From NCBI GenBank assembly GCA_030824805.1, contig JAPJRC010000012.1, forward strand, positions 1 through 41,999: a stretch of 41,999 nucleotides of DNA, read 5' to 3'. This stretch comes from Micavibrio sp. GTDB lineage: Bacteria > Pseudomonadota > Alphaproteobacteria > Micavibrionales > Micavibrionaceae. The notes beneath the pieces were generated by a model that saw only the letters and a list, made by a program, of their open reading frames with translations, had not been told where the DNA came from and made no database searches. Below, one piece after another: positions 7,980 to 16,680 of the stretch. Each line of letters opens with the position of its first letter. Within the stretch, counting starts at the first letter, position 1. The position numbers were made by a program, and so were the translations under genes.

Positions 7980-10274
7980 ATGAGGTGTACGTTGGCTAAG
8001 GTAGAAGTTACGAACCGTGTATGGACTCTCGACGAATTAAGGCGCGTGCACAATCGCGATATCCTTACCGCAGAGACAGGCGGCAATCTTATTCCAGCCA
8101 ACTCCAAAGACTTCCTTTTCCGTGAACATCTCACCGTGCATATGGGCACGACGCAACCCAAGAAAATCGATGAATTTGAAGCGCCGCTCGCGCACCAGGT
8201 AAAAGATGTCCGTCTGGCAAGCGCTGTCGGCTCGCTCGGCTGGTGGCTCTGCGATCCGGAAGAGAGCGGCACATATATCGGCAACGCCGCCGGTAAAGCG
8301 CTGGCGCTGATCGACCGTATCTACAGCCACGGCAAGCAGGGCTATTCCGGTTTTGCGTCCAACCTGCGCAAACAGGGCATCAATCCCGACAATTTCATGC
8401 TGGTGGTCAACGACACCGGCTATTCCTTCGAACGCGATTACAGCCACGAGCCGGAATTTGAAAAGTCGCTGCACAAAACCGGTCCGGTCAGCTGGCCGGG
8501 TCCAGAACTTGGTCCGGTTATGGATGCGCACACGGGCGTTGGCGGTTTTTACACCGATCTGAAACGCATGGCGCAACGCCTCGAGGCGCAGGGCGAAAAG
8601 GTTGATCTGAACGGTTATGACGAAGTGACGTATATGTTCTTCCGTCCGCGCCCGAATATCGAAGACGTCCGCGTATATTCTTTCTCCAGCAAAGTGCCGG
8701 TCAAATTCCTGTTGGACCCGCAAGAATATAACGGCGAAGTTTTGACCTCGCTCCACTTCATGAAACTGCGCGCGGATTCCGTTCCCGAAAATCTCCGCGA
8801 CAAAACCATCGCGAACATAAAAAAAGAATATCTGGACTATCACAGCCCTATGGCGCACGCGCTGGGAGAGTTTTTCAAAAAGGTGAATGTGCCGATCACG
8901 ATGCAGCACAATTTTATGCACGCTGCCAAACCGCAACCATCGCACTTCCAGATCGCCACGCAGGAAAATCTTATTCCGGCCTCGCACCGCATCGATCCTG
9001 ATGCCAATTTCCTTCTGCCCGACCATGTGTCTGCCAGCAAGGTGCGTTACGATCACGACCAGAAAGACAGCCTGCATTACCTGACGCGCAGCGTCGATGC
9101 GGTCGTCCTGCAAAACCACAGCCGCGAAACGCTGAACAACTGGAACGACAGATTCCTCAGCATGATGGATATGTGGTGCAGCCTGCTCGTGAAGAAACAG
9201 GTGAACGTTGAAACAATGCACGCCAAGCCGCTTCTTGTGCTGCAAAGACCCGACAACAAATTTTACCATGACGGCTTCACCAACGGCGACCTGAACTGGG
9301 ACGACCCCAAGACAGAACGCGCGTTCCTGAAATATCTCGACGGTATCGATCCTGCCAAGGATCCCTGGCTGAAAATGATGATGATGACGCGCTATCTTCA
9401 CGAGAAAAACTTCGTGAAGCAGGAAGAGCATCACCTTTTCACACAGGTCGATCCGGACAATCAGGATGTCGGTGCCATTTTGCAAAGCAAGATTGCCGAA
9501 AGCCTTTCGCAGACGCTCGATGTGCCGAACTACAAGCGTGAAAGCTACGGTTACGACCAAAAGGGCATGTTCGAAGTGTTTATCGCAGGCTCTGCCGGAA
9601 CGCACGCGCAGGCTTACACGGACGCCGCCGAAGAGCTTGGTTACTGGTGCGCCTCGCAAGGCTTCCACGTCCGCACGGGCGGCGGCAATTTCGGCGTGAT
9701 GGGCGCTGCGGCACGCGGTGTTCTCAGATTTATGGACGAGCATCCGGAACGCGCAAACGAAACGCATCTTTCGCTGATCCAGACATTCCGCACCATCCAG
9801 TACGAAGGCGCGGCGATAGACCCGAAAGAAATCGAAAGGCGCCCGAACATCCACATGGCGATCGAGCCGACGTTCGACACGCGTATGGCAAACCTGTTCC
9901 GCGTGCGCGACGGTGATGCGGAAAACCCGAATATCGGCACGGCCAACATCGTTATGGCGGCCGGCATAGGCACCGTGCAGGAAGCTACCCGCTGGATGCG
10001 CATCAAGGAAACCGGCGTTCCGCACATGCAAAACCAGAAGATGATCTTCTTCAACCAGAATCAGGCAAACGACGAAACGGGCCGCCAGATCGGCGTTCTC
10101 GATGCGATTATCCGCACCTACACGCCGGAAATCCGCAAGAAGCACATCGATGTGCGTCCGGATCTGGAAAGCGTGAAAAACGCGATTATGGAGCGTCACC
10201 AGAAATGGGCGCAGGAGCCCGCGCCCCTGCGTGTGACGTACTCCGGCCAGACCCCGGGCCTGGGATTGAACTGA
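7980..10274 (+). CDS. HAM1/ITPase-like and LOG-like fusion protein
   Basis: A 764-residue protein. Residues about 52-260 carry the motif order of HAM1/RdgB NTP pyrophosphatases: QPKKIDEF (59-66) for N-x-x-K-x-x-E-F, EESGTYIGNAAGKA (94-107) for the E-GT-NA-KA signature, VNDTG (143-147) for the DDSG loop, and PGPELG (173-178). Residues about 530-745 resemble the LOG family: GGGNFGVMGAA near 568 and AAGIGTVQE near 660, where the family has PGGxGTxxE. The middle (about 285-520) is not recognised. HAM1 enzymes cleave non-canonical NTPs to NMPs, and LOG enzymes remove the base from certain NMPs, so the two activities could be sequential. Catalysis is uncertain: N is Q, PGG is AAG. An alternative in-frame TTG lies at 7992. 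Confidence 0.6.
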   Translation: MRCTLAKVEVTNRVWTLDELRRVHNRDILTAETGGNLIPANSKDFLFREHLTVHMGTTQPKKIDEFEAPLAHQVKDVRLASAVGSLGWWLCDPEESGTYIGNAAGKALALIDRIYSHGKQGYSGFASNLRKQGINPDNFMLVVNDTGYSFERDYSHEPEFEKSLHKTGPVSWPGPELGPVMDAHTGVGGFYTDLKRMAQRLEAQGEKVDLNGYDEVTYMFFRPRPNIEDVRVYSFSSKVPVKFLLDPQEYNGEVLTSLHFMKLRADSVPENLRDKTIANIKKEYLDYHSPMAHALGEFFKKVNVPITMQHNFMHAAKPQPSHFQIATQENLIPASHRIDPDANFLLPDHVSASKVRYDHDQKDSLHYLTRSVDAVVLQNHSRETLNNWNDRFLSMMDMWCSLLVKKQVNVETMHAKPLLVLQRPDNKFYHDGFTNGDLNWDDPKTERAFLKYLDGIDPAKDPWLKMMMMTRYLHEKNFVKQEEHHLFTQVDPDNQDVGAILQSKIAESLSQTLDVPNYKRESYGYDQKGMFEVFIAGSAGTHAQAYTDAAEELGYWCASQGFHVRTGGGNFGVMGAAARGVLRFMDEHPERANETHLSLIQTFRTIQYEGAAIDPKEIERRPNIHMAIEPTFDTRMANLFRVRDGDAENPNIGTANIVMAAGIGTVQEATRWMRIKETGVPHMQNQKMIFFNQNQANDETGRQIGVLDAIIRTYTPEIRKKHIDVRPDLESVKNAIMERHQKWAQEPAPLRVTYSGQTPGLGLN

Positions 10275-10281
10275 GCCTGAC

Positions 10282-10309
10282 TTGCAATTATGGGCGTTTG
10301 GTTTATATA
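10282..10309 (+). promoter_or_regulatory. Candidate sigma-70 promoter for lpdA
   Basis: TTGCAA (10282-10287) and TATATA (10304-10309) are separated by 16 bases, in the short gap between the HAM1-LOG stop and lpdA. The predicted start lies about 30 bases ahead of the ATG. Confidence 0.55.
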
Positions 10310-10345
10310 CAAGGGCATCGGTCTAACCCTTGAAGGCACCCATCC

Positions 10346-11740
10346 ATGTCCGCACAATCCTATGATCTTATCGTAATCGGCGCCGGTCCCGGCGGTTATG
10401 TCTGCGCGATCCGCGCGGCCCAGCTCGGCATGAAAGTTGCCTGCGTCGAGAAACGCGAGAAACTCGGCGGCACGTGCCTAAACATCGGCTGCATACCTTC
10501 GAAGGCGCTTTTGCACGCATCGGAAAAATACGATGCGGCCCAGCATCATTTCAAGGATCTGGGCATCGAGGTTTCGGGCGTGAAGCTCAACCTCAAAGGC
10601 ATGATGGACCATAAGGACAAGGTTGTTGCCGACAACACCAAGGGCATCGAATTCCTGTTCAAGAAAAACAAGATCGACTGGCTGAAGGGCGAGGGCAAAA
10701 TCCTCGGCAAGGGTGAAGTCTCCGTTGCCGGAACAACGTATGAAACGAAGAACATTGTCATCGCCACAGGCTCCGATGTAATTTCGCTGCCGGGCATCAC
10801 CATCGATGAAAAACAGATCGTGTCGAGCACGGGCGCGCTGACGCTGGAAAAAGTGCCGGAAACGATGGTCGTTATCGGCGCCGGCGTTATCGGCCTCGAG
10901 CTTGGCTCCGTCTGGGCGCGTCTCGGTGCCAAAGTCACCGTCATAGAATATCTGGACCGCATCCTGCCCGGCATGGACAACGAAGTTGCCAAGGAAGCGC
11001 AGAAGATCCTCACCAAGCAAGGCCTCACCTTCAAGCTCGGCGCAAAGGTCACTTCGGCCAAGCCCGGCAAGAAGGGCGTCGATCTCACGGTCGAGCCGGC
11101 CGCCGGCGGATCTTCCGAAAACCTCAACGCCGATATCGTACTGGTGGCCGTTGGTCGCAAGCCGTTCACGGATGGTCTGGGCCTTCAGGAATCCGGTGTC
11201 GCGCTGGACGAACGTGGCCGCATAAAAACCGATGGCCACTATAAAACCAATGTCGATGGCATTTATGCGATCGGTGACGTCATCATCGGCCCGATGCTCG
11301 CCCACAAGGCGGAAGACGAAGGCGTTGTGCTCGCCGAAATGCTGGCGGGTCAATCCGGTCATATCGACTACAACCTGATCCCGGGCGTTGTGTACACCTT
11401 CCCAGAAGTTGCGACGGTTGGTAAAACCGAAGAGCAATTGAAACAAGACGGTGTTGCCTACAATGTCGGCAAATTCCCGTTCATGGCAAATGGCCGCGCC
11501 CGCGCCATGAACGCCACCGAAGGTTTTGTTAAAATTCTGGCCGATGCAAAGACCGATAAAGTGCTCGGATGCCATATCGTGGGTCCAGAGGCCGGTACGC
11601 TGATCGCAGAGGTGGTAATAGCCATGGAATTCGGCGCAAGCGCAGAAGACATTGCCCGCACATGCCATGCGCACCCGACGCTGGAAGAGGTAACGAAAGA
11701 AGCCGCGCTCGCGGTGGCAAAACGTCCGCTGCACATCTAG
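10346..11740 (+). CDS. lpdA: Dihydrolipoyl dehydrogenase (E3)
   Basis: This 464-residue FAD- and NAD-dependent E3 subunit re-oxidises the dihydrolipoyl arm of E2. The FAD-binding GAGPGG is at residues 12-17, the redox disulfide Cys44/Cys49 in GGTCLNIGCIPSK, the NAD-binding GAGVIGLELGSVW near 178-190, and the second FAD contact in YAIGDV near 310. The C-terminal His441-x-His443-Pro and Glu448 (HAHPTLEE) form the base dyad of the dimer partner. With sucA and sucB it completes the complex; E3 can also serve other 2-oxoacid dehydrogenases. It has its own promoter-like sequence and terminator. Confidence 0.97.
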   Translation: MSAQSYDLIVIGAGPGGYVCAIRAAQLGMKVACVEKREKLGGTCLNIGCIPSKALLHASEKYDAAQHHFKDLGIEVSGVKLNLKGMMDHKDKVVADNTKGIEFLFKKNKIDWLKGEGKILGKGEVSVAGTTYETKNIVIATGSDVISLPGITIDEKQIVSSTGALTLEKVPETMVVIGAGVIGLELGSVWARLGAKVTVIEYLDRILPGMDNEVAKEAQKILTKQGLTFKLGAKVTSAKPGKKGVDLTVEPAAGGSSENLNADIVLVAVGRKPFTDGLGLQESGVALDERGRIKTDGHYKTNVDGIYAIGDVIIGPMLAHKAEDEGVVLAEMLAGQSGHIDYNLIPGVVYTFPEVATVGKTEEQLKQDGVAYNVGKFPFMANGRARAMNATEGFVKILADAKTDKVLGCHIVGPEAGTLIAEVVIAMEFGASAEDIARTCHAHPTLEEVTKEAALAVAKRPLHI

Positions 11741-11755
11741 AGCATCAAGAAAAAC

Positions 11756-11781
11756 AAAAGCCCCTGCAAAGGGGCTTTTTT
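11756..11781 (+). terminator. Rho-independent terminator after lpdA
   Basis: A 10-bp stem (11756-11765 with 11770-11779), GCAA loop and six T residues. The A-rich left arm also gives a T-run on the minus strand. Its last bases overlap the stop codon of the convergent gene, so it may act in both directions. Confidence 0.92.
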
Positions 11782-12364
11782 ATGGGCCGCCTTCGATCAC
11801 GCGCAGATAAGGCGGAATGGCGCAGACCTTGTGGCGGCGCTCGCGCACTTTTCCCTCACGCGGCGGTGCAATGAGCTGCGCTTCAAATGAAGGTGCATAG
11901 AACGGCATACGCACAAAACGGCTTGGAAAGCGTATGCTGCCGTTTCTCCAGTTTGGAATCTGGCGTTCAGGCTCGTGCCCCCACAAATCGAGAACCATAA
12001 CGGTGTGTGCGCCATTTTTTTCAGACGTTGCGATCTCGTTTGCAGTCATGGATCCCGGCATAGCCTTTATATCGTATGTGGCTCTTACCTTATGGCTTCT
12101 GTCTGTGGGATCGGCGAAGAAATAGCTTCCGTTTTCATGCGGTATAACGCTTACGCGCAAAAACCGTACGCTGGGATCATGCTGATGGCGTTTAAAACTT
12201 TCCAGCAGATTGCTTTCGAACATCGTGGGACGGTCCGTAATGATTGCGTCCGATTTTACTGGCCACGCTTGTTGCAGCGAGGCAGTCGAAGGCGCTTCGC
12301 CGGTGAGCAATCTGCCCATCGCGTTAAAAAGGCCTCGGAATGATCTTGTTATGTCGATATCCAT
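11780..12364 (-). CDS. Hypothetical protein
   Basis: A 194-residue protein with no family I recognise. It has a mixed, mostly soluble composition, with no signal peptide or membrane segment. A basic, Pro/Arg-rich C-terminus follows a stretch with LDLWG in the middle. An in-frame GTG at 12373 would add three residues; the ATG at 12364 is preferred, with only weak Shine-Dalgarno support. Its stop lies inside the lpdA terminator, so the two genes converge. GC-rich codon use like the neighbours suggests a resident gene. Confidence 0.7.
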   Translation of the reverse strand: MDIDITRSFRGLFNAMGRLLTGEAPSTASLQQAWPVKSDAIITDRPTMFESNLLESFKRHQHDPSVRFLRVSVIPHENGSYFFADPTDRSHKVRATYDIKAMPGSMTANEIATSEKNGAHTVMVLDLWGHEPERQIPNWRNGSIRFPSRFVRMPFYAPSFEAQLIAPPREGKVRERRHKVCAIPPYLRVIEGGP

Positions 12365-12447
12365 TATATGCACCGCATGTTCATAAAGCGATATGCTCGC
12401 ACATGCAACAAGGATGATGGACTTCCAGACGCAAAAGGCAAGGTGTT

Positions 12448-12918
12448 TTAACCACGTGGGGGAATATTTTTCATGACGACACAGCCATAGGAATCAATGG
12501 CTTCGAGAACTTCCTTGTGGCCGCTTAAATCAAACTGGCGCTTATATTCAGAAGGCTTTTTATAATGAAGTTCTAATTCACGGAAATCGCCACATTGATC
12601 GGGAAGGCTGCTTGCCGTATAGACGGCGAAAACAGGCGCTTCTTCATCGGCGCTGAGATTGGCTAGGTTTTCAACGTCGATCGTGAACTTGGACGGCTCC
12701 TTGTTGATGATGTCCGCACGAATGGGCTGAAACTCTTCGGGCGATACCAGAGCGATTTTTTTGCCAGCGGCAAGGGTGGATTCTTTTTCAAGATTGTCGC
12801 TGATCTTCGCGCGGCCCGTCGCGGCAAGACCGCACAGCACGACCAGCATCACGACGGCTATACCGTATTTTTGAAAGTCCGATCTGCCGGACGCGGATTT
12901 GTTTGCGGCGTTTTCCAT
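12448..12918 (-). CDS. Hypothetical membrane-anchored protein
   Basis: A 156-residue protein. A polar, Ser/Lys-containing N-terminus of about 17 residues precedes one hydrophobic segment (about 19-36, GIAVVMLVVLCGLAATG). A charged domain follows, predicted to be outside the cytoplasmic membrane. Two cysteines, in the DQCGDF and YGCVV contexts, could pair in the periplasm. No family is recognised. It lies 37 bases downstream of the DUF1428 gene on the same strand and may share its transcript. Confidence 0.72.
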   Translation of the reverse strand: MENAANKSASGRSDFQKYGIAVVMLVVLCGLAATGRAKISDNLEKESTLAAGKKIALVSPEEFQPIRADIINKEPSKFTIDVENLANLSADEEAPVFAVYTASSLPDQCGDFRELELHYKKPSEYKRQFDLSGHKEVLEAIDSYGCVVMKNIPPRG

Positions 12919-12955
12919 GCTTTATAAACGCCGCTTGCCGGAAAAAGTTCAAAAG

Positions 12956-13321
12956 CTAGTACTTTACCAGCGTCTCGAAACCGCCATAGGTCATTTTGTC
13001 GCAATCAAACGGCATATCCTTGGGATCGGGACACATTTCCTGGATGCGGGCGTCGGCCATGACTTTCTTGTTCACGGCGTCGCGGTGCTTGCGCGATTTA
13101 TAGACGATAAAGGAAAACACCGGCACTTCATTGGGCTTCGTGTTGGCAAGCTTGGGGAACGGCACGCCCATTTTTACTTTCATATCGTCGCCGACGCATT
13201 CGTAATAGGACAACGCGCCATGCTCCATCCATACTTTTCCAGCTTTGGCCGCCATTTTCTTATATTCAGGAAGTTTCTTTTTCGGAATATTCAGGACAAA
13301 ACCATCAATATACTGGGGCAT
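12956..13321 (-). CDS. DUF1428 family protein (YbaA-like)
   Basis: A 121-residue protein that matches the DUF1428 pattern along its length: an YIDGFVL start, KAGKVWMEHGAL near 27-38, a YECVGDD segment, VFSFIVYKSRKHRDAVN near 68-84, and the closing MPFDCDKMTYGGFE. The family has a ferredoxin-like (dimeric alpha/beta barrel) fold, and its function is not established. GGAG lies 8 bases ahead of the ATG, so the start is well supported. It sits downstream of xerC with a 51-base gap. Confidence 0.93.
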   Translation of the reverse strand: MPQYIDGFVLNIPKKKLPEYKKMAAKAGKVWMEHGALSYYECVGDDMKVKMGVPFPKLANTKPNEVPVFSFIVYKSRKHRDAVNKKVMADARIQEMCPDPKDMPFDCDKMTYGGFETLVKY

Positions 13322-13372
13322 AAAAAATCTCCTTCAAAAGAATATACAACGTTTGAGAGTTTAGAAAGTTCG

Positions 13373-14311
13373 CTAACCTTGCGCACGCGGATGCGCTTTT
13401 TTATAAATGGCCAGCATTTCCTCGGCGTTTATGTCGGTGTAGCGCTGGGTGGTCGAAAGCGAGGCATGGCCGAGCAGTTCCTGGATCTCTCTCAGGTTCG
13501 CACCGTTCTGCAGCAGATGCGTGGCAAAAGAATGGCGCAGCGCGTGCGGAGTGGCGGTTTCTGGAAGGCCGAGCTTACGGCGCAGATCGCGCATCGCTTT
13601 TTGCGCTACGCCTTGATTAAGCCGCTTGCCGTTCTTTTCCCCGACAAACAAGGGGCGCGATCCGTCTTCACCATAGGGGCAGGCGGCGCGGTAATCGTTC
13701 AGCGCTTTTTCAATCTGCGGGAGCACGGGCACTTGCCGCTCTTTGCGGCCTTTACCGATCACGCGCAGGAAACCGTCGCGCGGCAGTTGCGAGATATCAA
13801 GCGAGAGCGCCTCGTCGATACGCAGCCCGCATCCATACAGCAAGGTGAAAAGCGCGCGGTCGCGCAGAGATACCCAGTCTCCATCGCCTTCATCGTTCAG
13901 AATATTGAACGCCTGTGCCTCGTGCAGCGGGCGGGGGAGTTTCCTTGGAAGTTTCGGCGTGCGCACCGTTTTGATCGCGGCGTTGTGGGCGAGCCCTTGC
14001 TTGTCCATCCATCCCAGAAAGTTTTTCAACCCTGACAAGGTTCTTGCGCGGCTGGCATTGGCGCGTCCGTTCATGGTCTGGCGCGACATCCAGGAGCGGA
14101 AATCGGAAAGATTGGCGTTTGCCACATCGGCGATGCTGGCAGCCTTCGCCTTGTGTTGCGCAAGGAACCGCACGAATTGCGAAAGATCGCCCGTGTAGGC
14201 GCGCAGCGTGTGTCTGGAAACATTCTTTTCCACGCGCAGCCATTTCTGCCAGTCGGTCAGTGCCACGGCGAGGTCGGATGCGCAATATTCGAGAGTTTCG
14301 GGTTTGATCAT
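13373..14311 (-). CDS. xerC: Tyrosine recombinase XerC
   Basis: This 312-residue site-specific recombinase, with XerD, resolves chromosome dimers at dif. The N-terminal core-binding (SAM-like) domain spans about residues 12-110 and the catalytic domain about 125-305. All catalytic residues are visible: Arg164 (GLRIDEALSL), Lys187 (GKGRKER), His256-x-x-Arg259 (HALRH), His282 (LGHASLSTTQRYT) and the nucleophile Tyr291. Length and lack of surrounding phage genes favour the housekeeping XerC over an integrase. The nearby DUF484 gene is a known partner in proteobacterial genomes; here two small membrane-protein genes lie between them. Confidence 0.94.
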   Translation of the reverse strand: MIKPETLEYCASDLAVALTDWQKWLRVEKNVSRHTLRAYTGDLSQFVRFLAQHKAKAASIADVANANLSDFRSWMSRQTMNGRANASRARTLSGLKNFLGWMDKQGLAHNAAIKTVRTPKLPRKLPRPLHEAQAFNILNDEGDGDWVSLRDRALFTLLYGCGLRIDEALSLDISQLPRDGFLRVIGKGRKERQVPVLPQIEKALNDYRAACPYGEDGSRPLFVGEKNGKRLNQGVAQKAMRDLRRKLGLPETATPHALRHSFATHLLQNGANLREIQELLGHASLSTTQRYTDINAEEMLAIYKKAHPRAQG

Positions 14312-14320
14312 GATGCTCTG

Positions 14321-14632
14321 TTATCTGTTAAGTACTGTAAACGTAAACAAAAGCATAATTAATGTCCCGCCAACTAAAACCAAAAAGCTGGCCATTATTT
14401 TTCCAAAAACATCCAAAGGAAGAAACCAAGACAGTACTAAACTAGGCAAAACGGGTACTACCCAAGGTGCAAAAATGCTAAATATTCCGAAAGCCTGCTC
14501 AATGATGCGGGAAAAAAAGCGTTCAAAGGTACCAAAGTGCATTAACGTTGTAAGTATAATGGGTAAGAAAAATATTGTTAATAAGAGGGCAATGTTTTTT
14601 GTCTTCTCTACTCTTTCTATTTCTTTATCCAT
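14321..14632 (-). CDS. AT-rich small membrane protein
   Basis: A 103-residue protein with a charged N-terminus (MDKEIERVEKTK) and about three hydrophobic segments (near 13-32, 45-70 and 78-101). No family is recognised. The DNA is clearly richer in A+T than its neighbours. Its ATG overlaps the stop of the preceding gene by 8 bases, so translation is probably coupled, and it ends 9 bases before xerC. The composition suggests later acquisition between xerC and DUF484. Confidence 0.65.
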   Translation of the reverse strand: MDKEIERVEKTKNIALLLTIFFLPIILTTLMHFGTFERFFSRIIEQAFGIFSIFAPWVVPVLPSLVLSWFLPLDVFGKIMASFLVLVGGTLIMLLFTFTVLNR

Positions 14633-14999
14633 TCGCCAGCCGCGTGCAGCTTTGTGCGATCGATTCCGTTGTGAAGTAATAGGTGAATAACACCGGCACC
14701 GCGTCGATCAGAAGCCATGACAGGAACATGGTAAGCCTGCCCCCGATTGTGAGCGGTGCGATACAGATCAAAACGATGCTGGGAATGAAGTAGGTGAGGT
14801 AGTGCAGGAAGTGCGCGGCATATACATGCAGGTTTTCTTCGACCAGATTAAACAGAGGCCCGAACCAGAAATCATGTGTGTGAAACACGGCGTCGAGAAA
14901 CGCGAGGAGGATCGGGCTGATAATGAACCATGTGTACAGCCAGAACAGAAAACGCGGGGATTCTGTAAGCGGAGTTTCTCTTAAGGGATATTGAGCCAT
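14625..14999 (-). CDS. Small integral membrane protein
   Basis: A 124-residue protein with about three membrane segments (near 15-37, 57-85 and 88-110). The polar N-terminus and the VFHTHDFWFGP loop between the first two helices probably face opposite sides of the membrane. No family is recognised. Its start overlaps the DUF484 stop region by 19 bases and its end overlaps the next gene by 8, so all three are likely read on one transcript. Confidence 0.7.
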   Translation of the reverse strand: MAQYPLRETPLTESPRFLFWLYTWFIISPILLAFLDAVFHTHDFWFGPLFNLVEENLHVYAAHFLHYLTYFIPSIVLICIAPLTIGGRLTMFLSWLLIDAVPVLFTYYFTTESIAQSCTRLANG

Positions 15000-15679
15000 G
15001 CTCGGAATTGCCTTTCGACGACGCGGGCGAGGAAGGAAATCTGTTCGGTGGCCTGGCCCTCTTCAAAAGCCAGCGGATCGCGCGAGCCGAAGGCGAGGAT
15101 GGCGGGCGGCGTGTCCATCGAGATGTCGACGCGGAGCAGGGCCTGGCTTTGCACGAGCGTGTAAGCACCGCCGTAGATCACTTCGATGCCGCTGATATTG
15201 TCTTGCAGGAGCGCGTTCTTGCCAGCCATCCATTTGTCGATCGTGCCAGCGGGCACCATGCGGATACCGGATGTGTGGATGTGCGGAATGTCGGTGCCGT
15301 CGGATTCTACAACAAGCACGCATATATCCGTGTCCAGCATCGCGGCCATGTCCATCGTGATGACATGAATGAATTCTTCGAACGTGCTGGCCTCCAGCAG
15401 GCGCAGGATCACATTCTGGATGCGCGTCTGGTTGTTCATGTTTGAGCGCGCGTTTTCGACGAGCGTGCGCGCCGTGGTGACGACCTTTTCCTTGTCCTGC
15501 TTCAGGCGTTCGACCATGAACGACATGAAATCCTTAACCTTGCGGTCGCCGCTTTTCGGGGGCGTCAGAAAATCCACGGCCTGCGGGTTCTGTTGCAGAA
15601 ATTTCGGGTTCTTTTTCAAGAACTCGAGGACGTCGGCCGCGGTGATGGATTGTTCAATTTCGGACATAGCATCGGACAT
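14981..15679 (-). CDS. DUF484 family protein
   Basis: A 232-residue protein of the DUF484 family. The N-terminal segment (LEFLKKNPKFLQQNPQ, residues about 18-33) and the closing SFLARVVERQFRAWL are characteristic. A coiled-coil-like stretch (about 48-85) precedes a GAF-like domain. The family is found beside xerC and dapF in many proteobacteria, but its function is not established. It heads a minus-strand run leading through two membrane-protein genes to xerC. Two Met codons (residues 1 and 5) could start it. Confidence 0.88.
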   Translation of the reverse strand: MSDAMSEIEQSITAADVLEFLKKNPKFLQQNPQAVDFLTPPKSGDRKVKDFMSFMVERLKQDKEKVVTTARTLVENARSNMNNQTRIQNVILRLLEASTFEEFIHVITMDMAAMLDTDICVLVVESDGTDIPHIHTSGIRMVPAGTIDKWMAGKNALLQDNISGIEVIYGGAYTLVQSQALLRVDISMDTPPAILAFGSRDPLAFEEGQATEQISFLARVVERQFRAWLNIP

Positions 15680-15837
15680 GAATCATTACCTCTGTCGCTG
15701 ATTCTATCACGGTGTTTGCCGACGGGGGCATGCAAAATTTCTGTTCTAACATTAGAAAAACCTCTTTTAGAATCTGCTTTTTTGTGATTTTAATTATGGG
15801 TAATCATATCTGCTATGTGAATTCTGGGGGGCTTGAA

Positions 15838-16320
15838 ATGATCGACACCACCGGCTGGTCCGAAATGAAAAAGCTTAAGCACAGGATGCTGAAGCGCGCT
15901 TTCGACGAAAACCGCGGCCCGCAAATGATCCTCCTGATGCAATGGCGCGCGGCGCTTACCAAGCATATGGCGCAAAAAGATGTCCAGACGCTTCAGGCTT
16001 TCGAAGAGCAGAATGCCGGCCAGCCCCGCGCGTTGAGGGCCCTCAACCTTATTGAAGGGCTGAATGGCAGCAACGTCGTGCATAAGCTCACCGAAGAAAA
16101 ACCGAAGATCAGTATTTTCGAACTCCTGGCGAACCAGCCGAAAGAAACCCGTATCGAGATGAAGAAGCTTCCGTTCAATCTGGCGACCGCTCCCGCTTTC
16201 AATGCCGATCATTACGATCCTATGGAAGGGTTGCAAATCACGACGGGGTACGCGCTTGCCTGCCGCGCTTATGCCGCGCTCGACATGCCCAAAGACAGCG
16301 GGCCGCAGCTTAAGAACTAG
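15838..16320 (+). CDS. Hypothetical protein
   Basis: A 160-residue, mainly helical and charged protein of no recognised family. The open frame extends upstream to 15712, but that part is AT-rich and unlike a coding stretch. GGGGGG lies 7 bases ahead of the ATG at 15838, which I chose. The stop codon overlaps the stop of the convergent gene by two bases (CTAG). Confidence 0.72.
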   Translation: MIDTTGWSEMKKLKHRMLKRAFDENRGPQMILLMQWRAALTKHMAQKDVQTLQAFEEQNAGQPRALRALNLIEGLNGSNVVHKLTEEKPKISIFELLANQPKETRIEMKKLPFNLATAPAFNADHYDPMEGLQITTGYALACRAYAALDMPKDSGPQLKN

Positions 16321-16673
16321 AATTTCGGATTGGGGAAGAGCGAAGGCAGTTTGAAGCCTTCCGCATTTGCCTCCGGGCTCTCCTGCACATGCTCGTCCGC
16401 GCGCGTGATGCCATAGGCGATACAGGCGAGAAAACCTGCTGCGGCAGCCACTGCCACAAATTTTTTCAACAATCCGCCCGAAGCCGGTTTCTGTCCGGAT
16501 TCTGTATAGGGAATGTAATTCGGCGTGCTTCTATGCGTCGCGTTGACGCGTTCATTCTCGTGGTCGCGATCCCACGCTATGCGTTCATGCACCGGCATTT
16601 TTTTCGCGGCCCGCGCCATGGCGGCGAGCACTTCGGGTTCGTGTTTCGGAACGATTTTTTTCTCTTTTGACAT
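16317..16673 (-). CDS. Hypothetical single-pass membrane protein
   Basis: A 118-residue protein. A basic and polar N-terminal 70 residues precede one hydrophobic segment (about 72-90, KFVAVAAAAGFLACIAYG), followed by a short acidic tail. This suggests an N-in, C-out anchor. The start at 16673 (MSKEKK) has AGAGAACAG just upstream and lies 7 bases after the stop of the preceding gene; the longer frame to 16775 runs into that gene and is rejected. It is probably the second gene of a two-gene operon. No family is recognised. Confidence 0.72.
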   Translation of the reverse strand: MSKEKKIVPKHEPEVLAAMARAAKKMPVHERIAWDRDHENERVNATHRSTPNYIPYTESGQKPASGGLLKKFVAVAAAAGFLACIAYGITRADEHVQESPEANAEGFKLPSLFPNPKF

Positions 16674-16680
16674 CTGTTCT

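Noticed and set aside
15712..15837. N-terminal extension of the 160-residue hypothetical protein
   Set aside because: AT-rich, no Shine-Dalgarno at its ATG codons, and a GGGGGG just before the inner ATG supports 15838.
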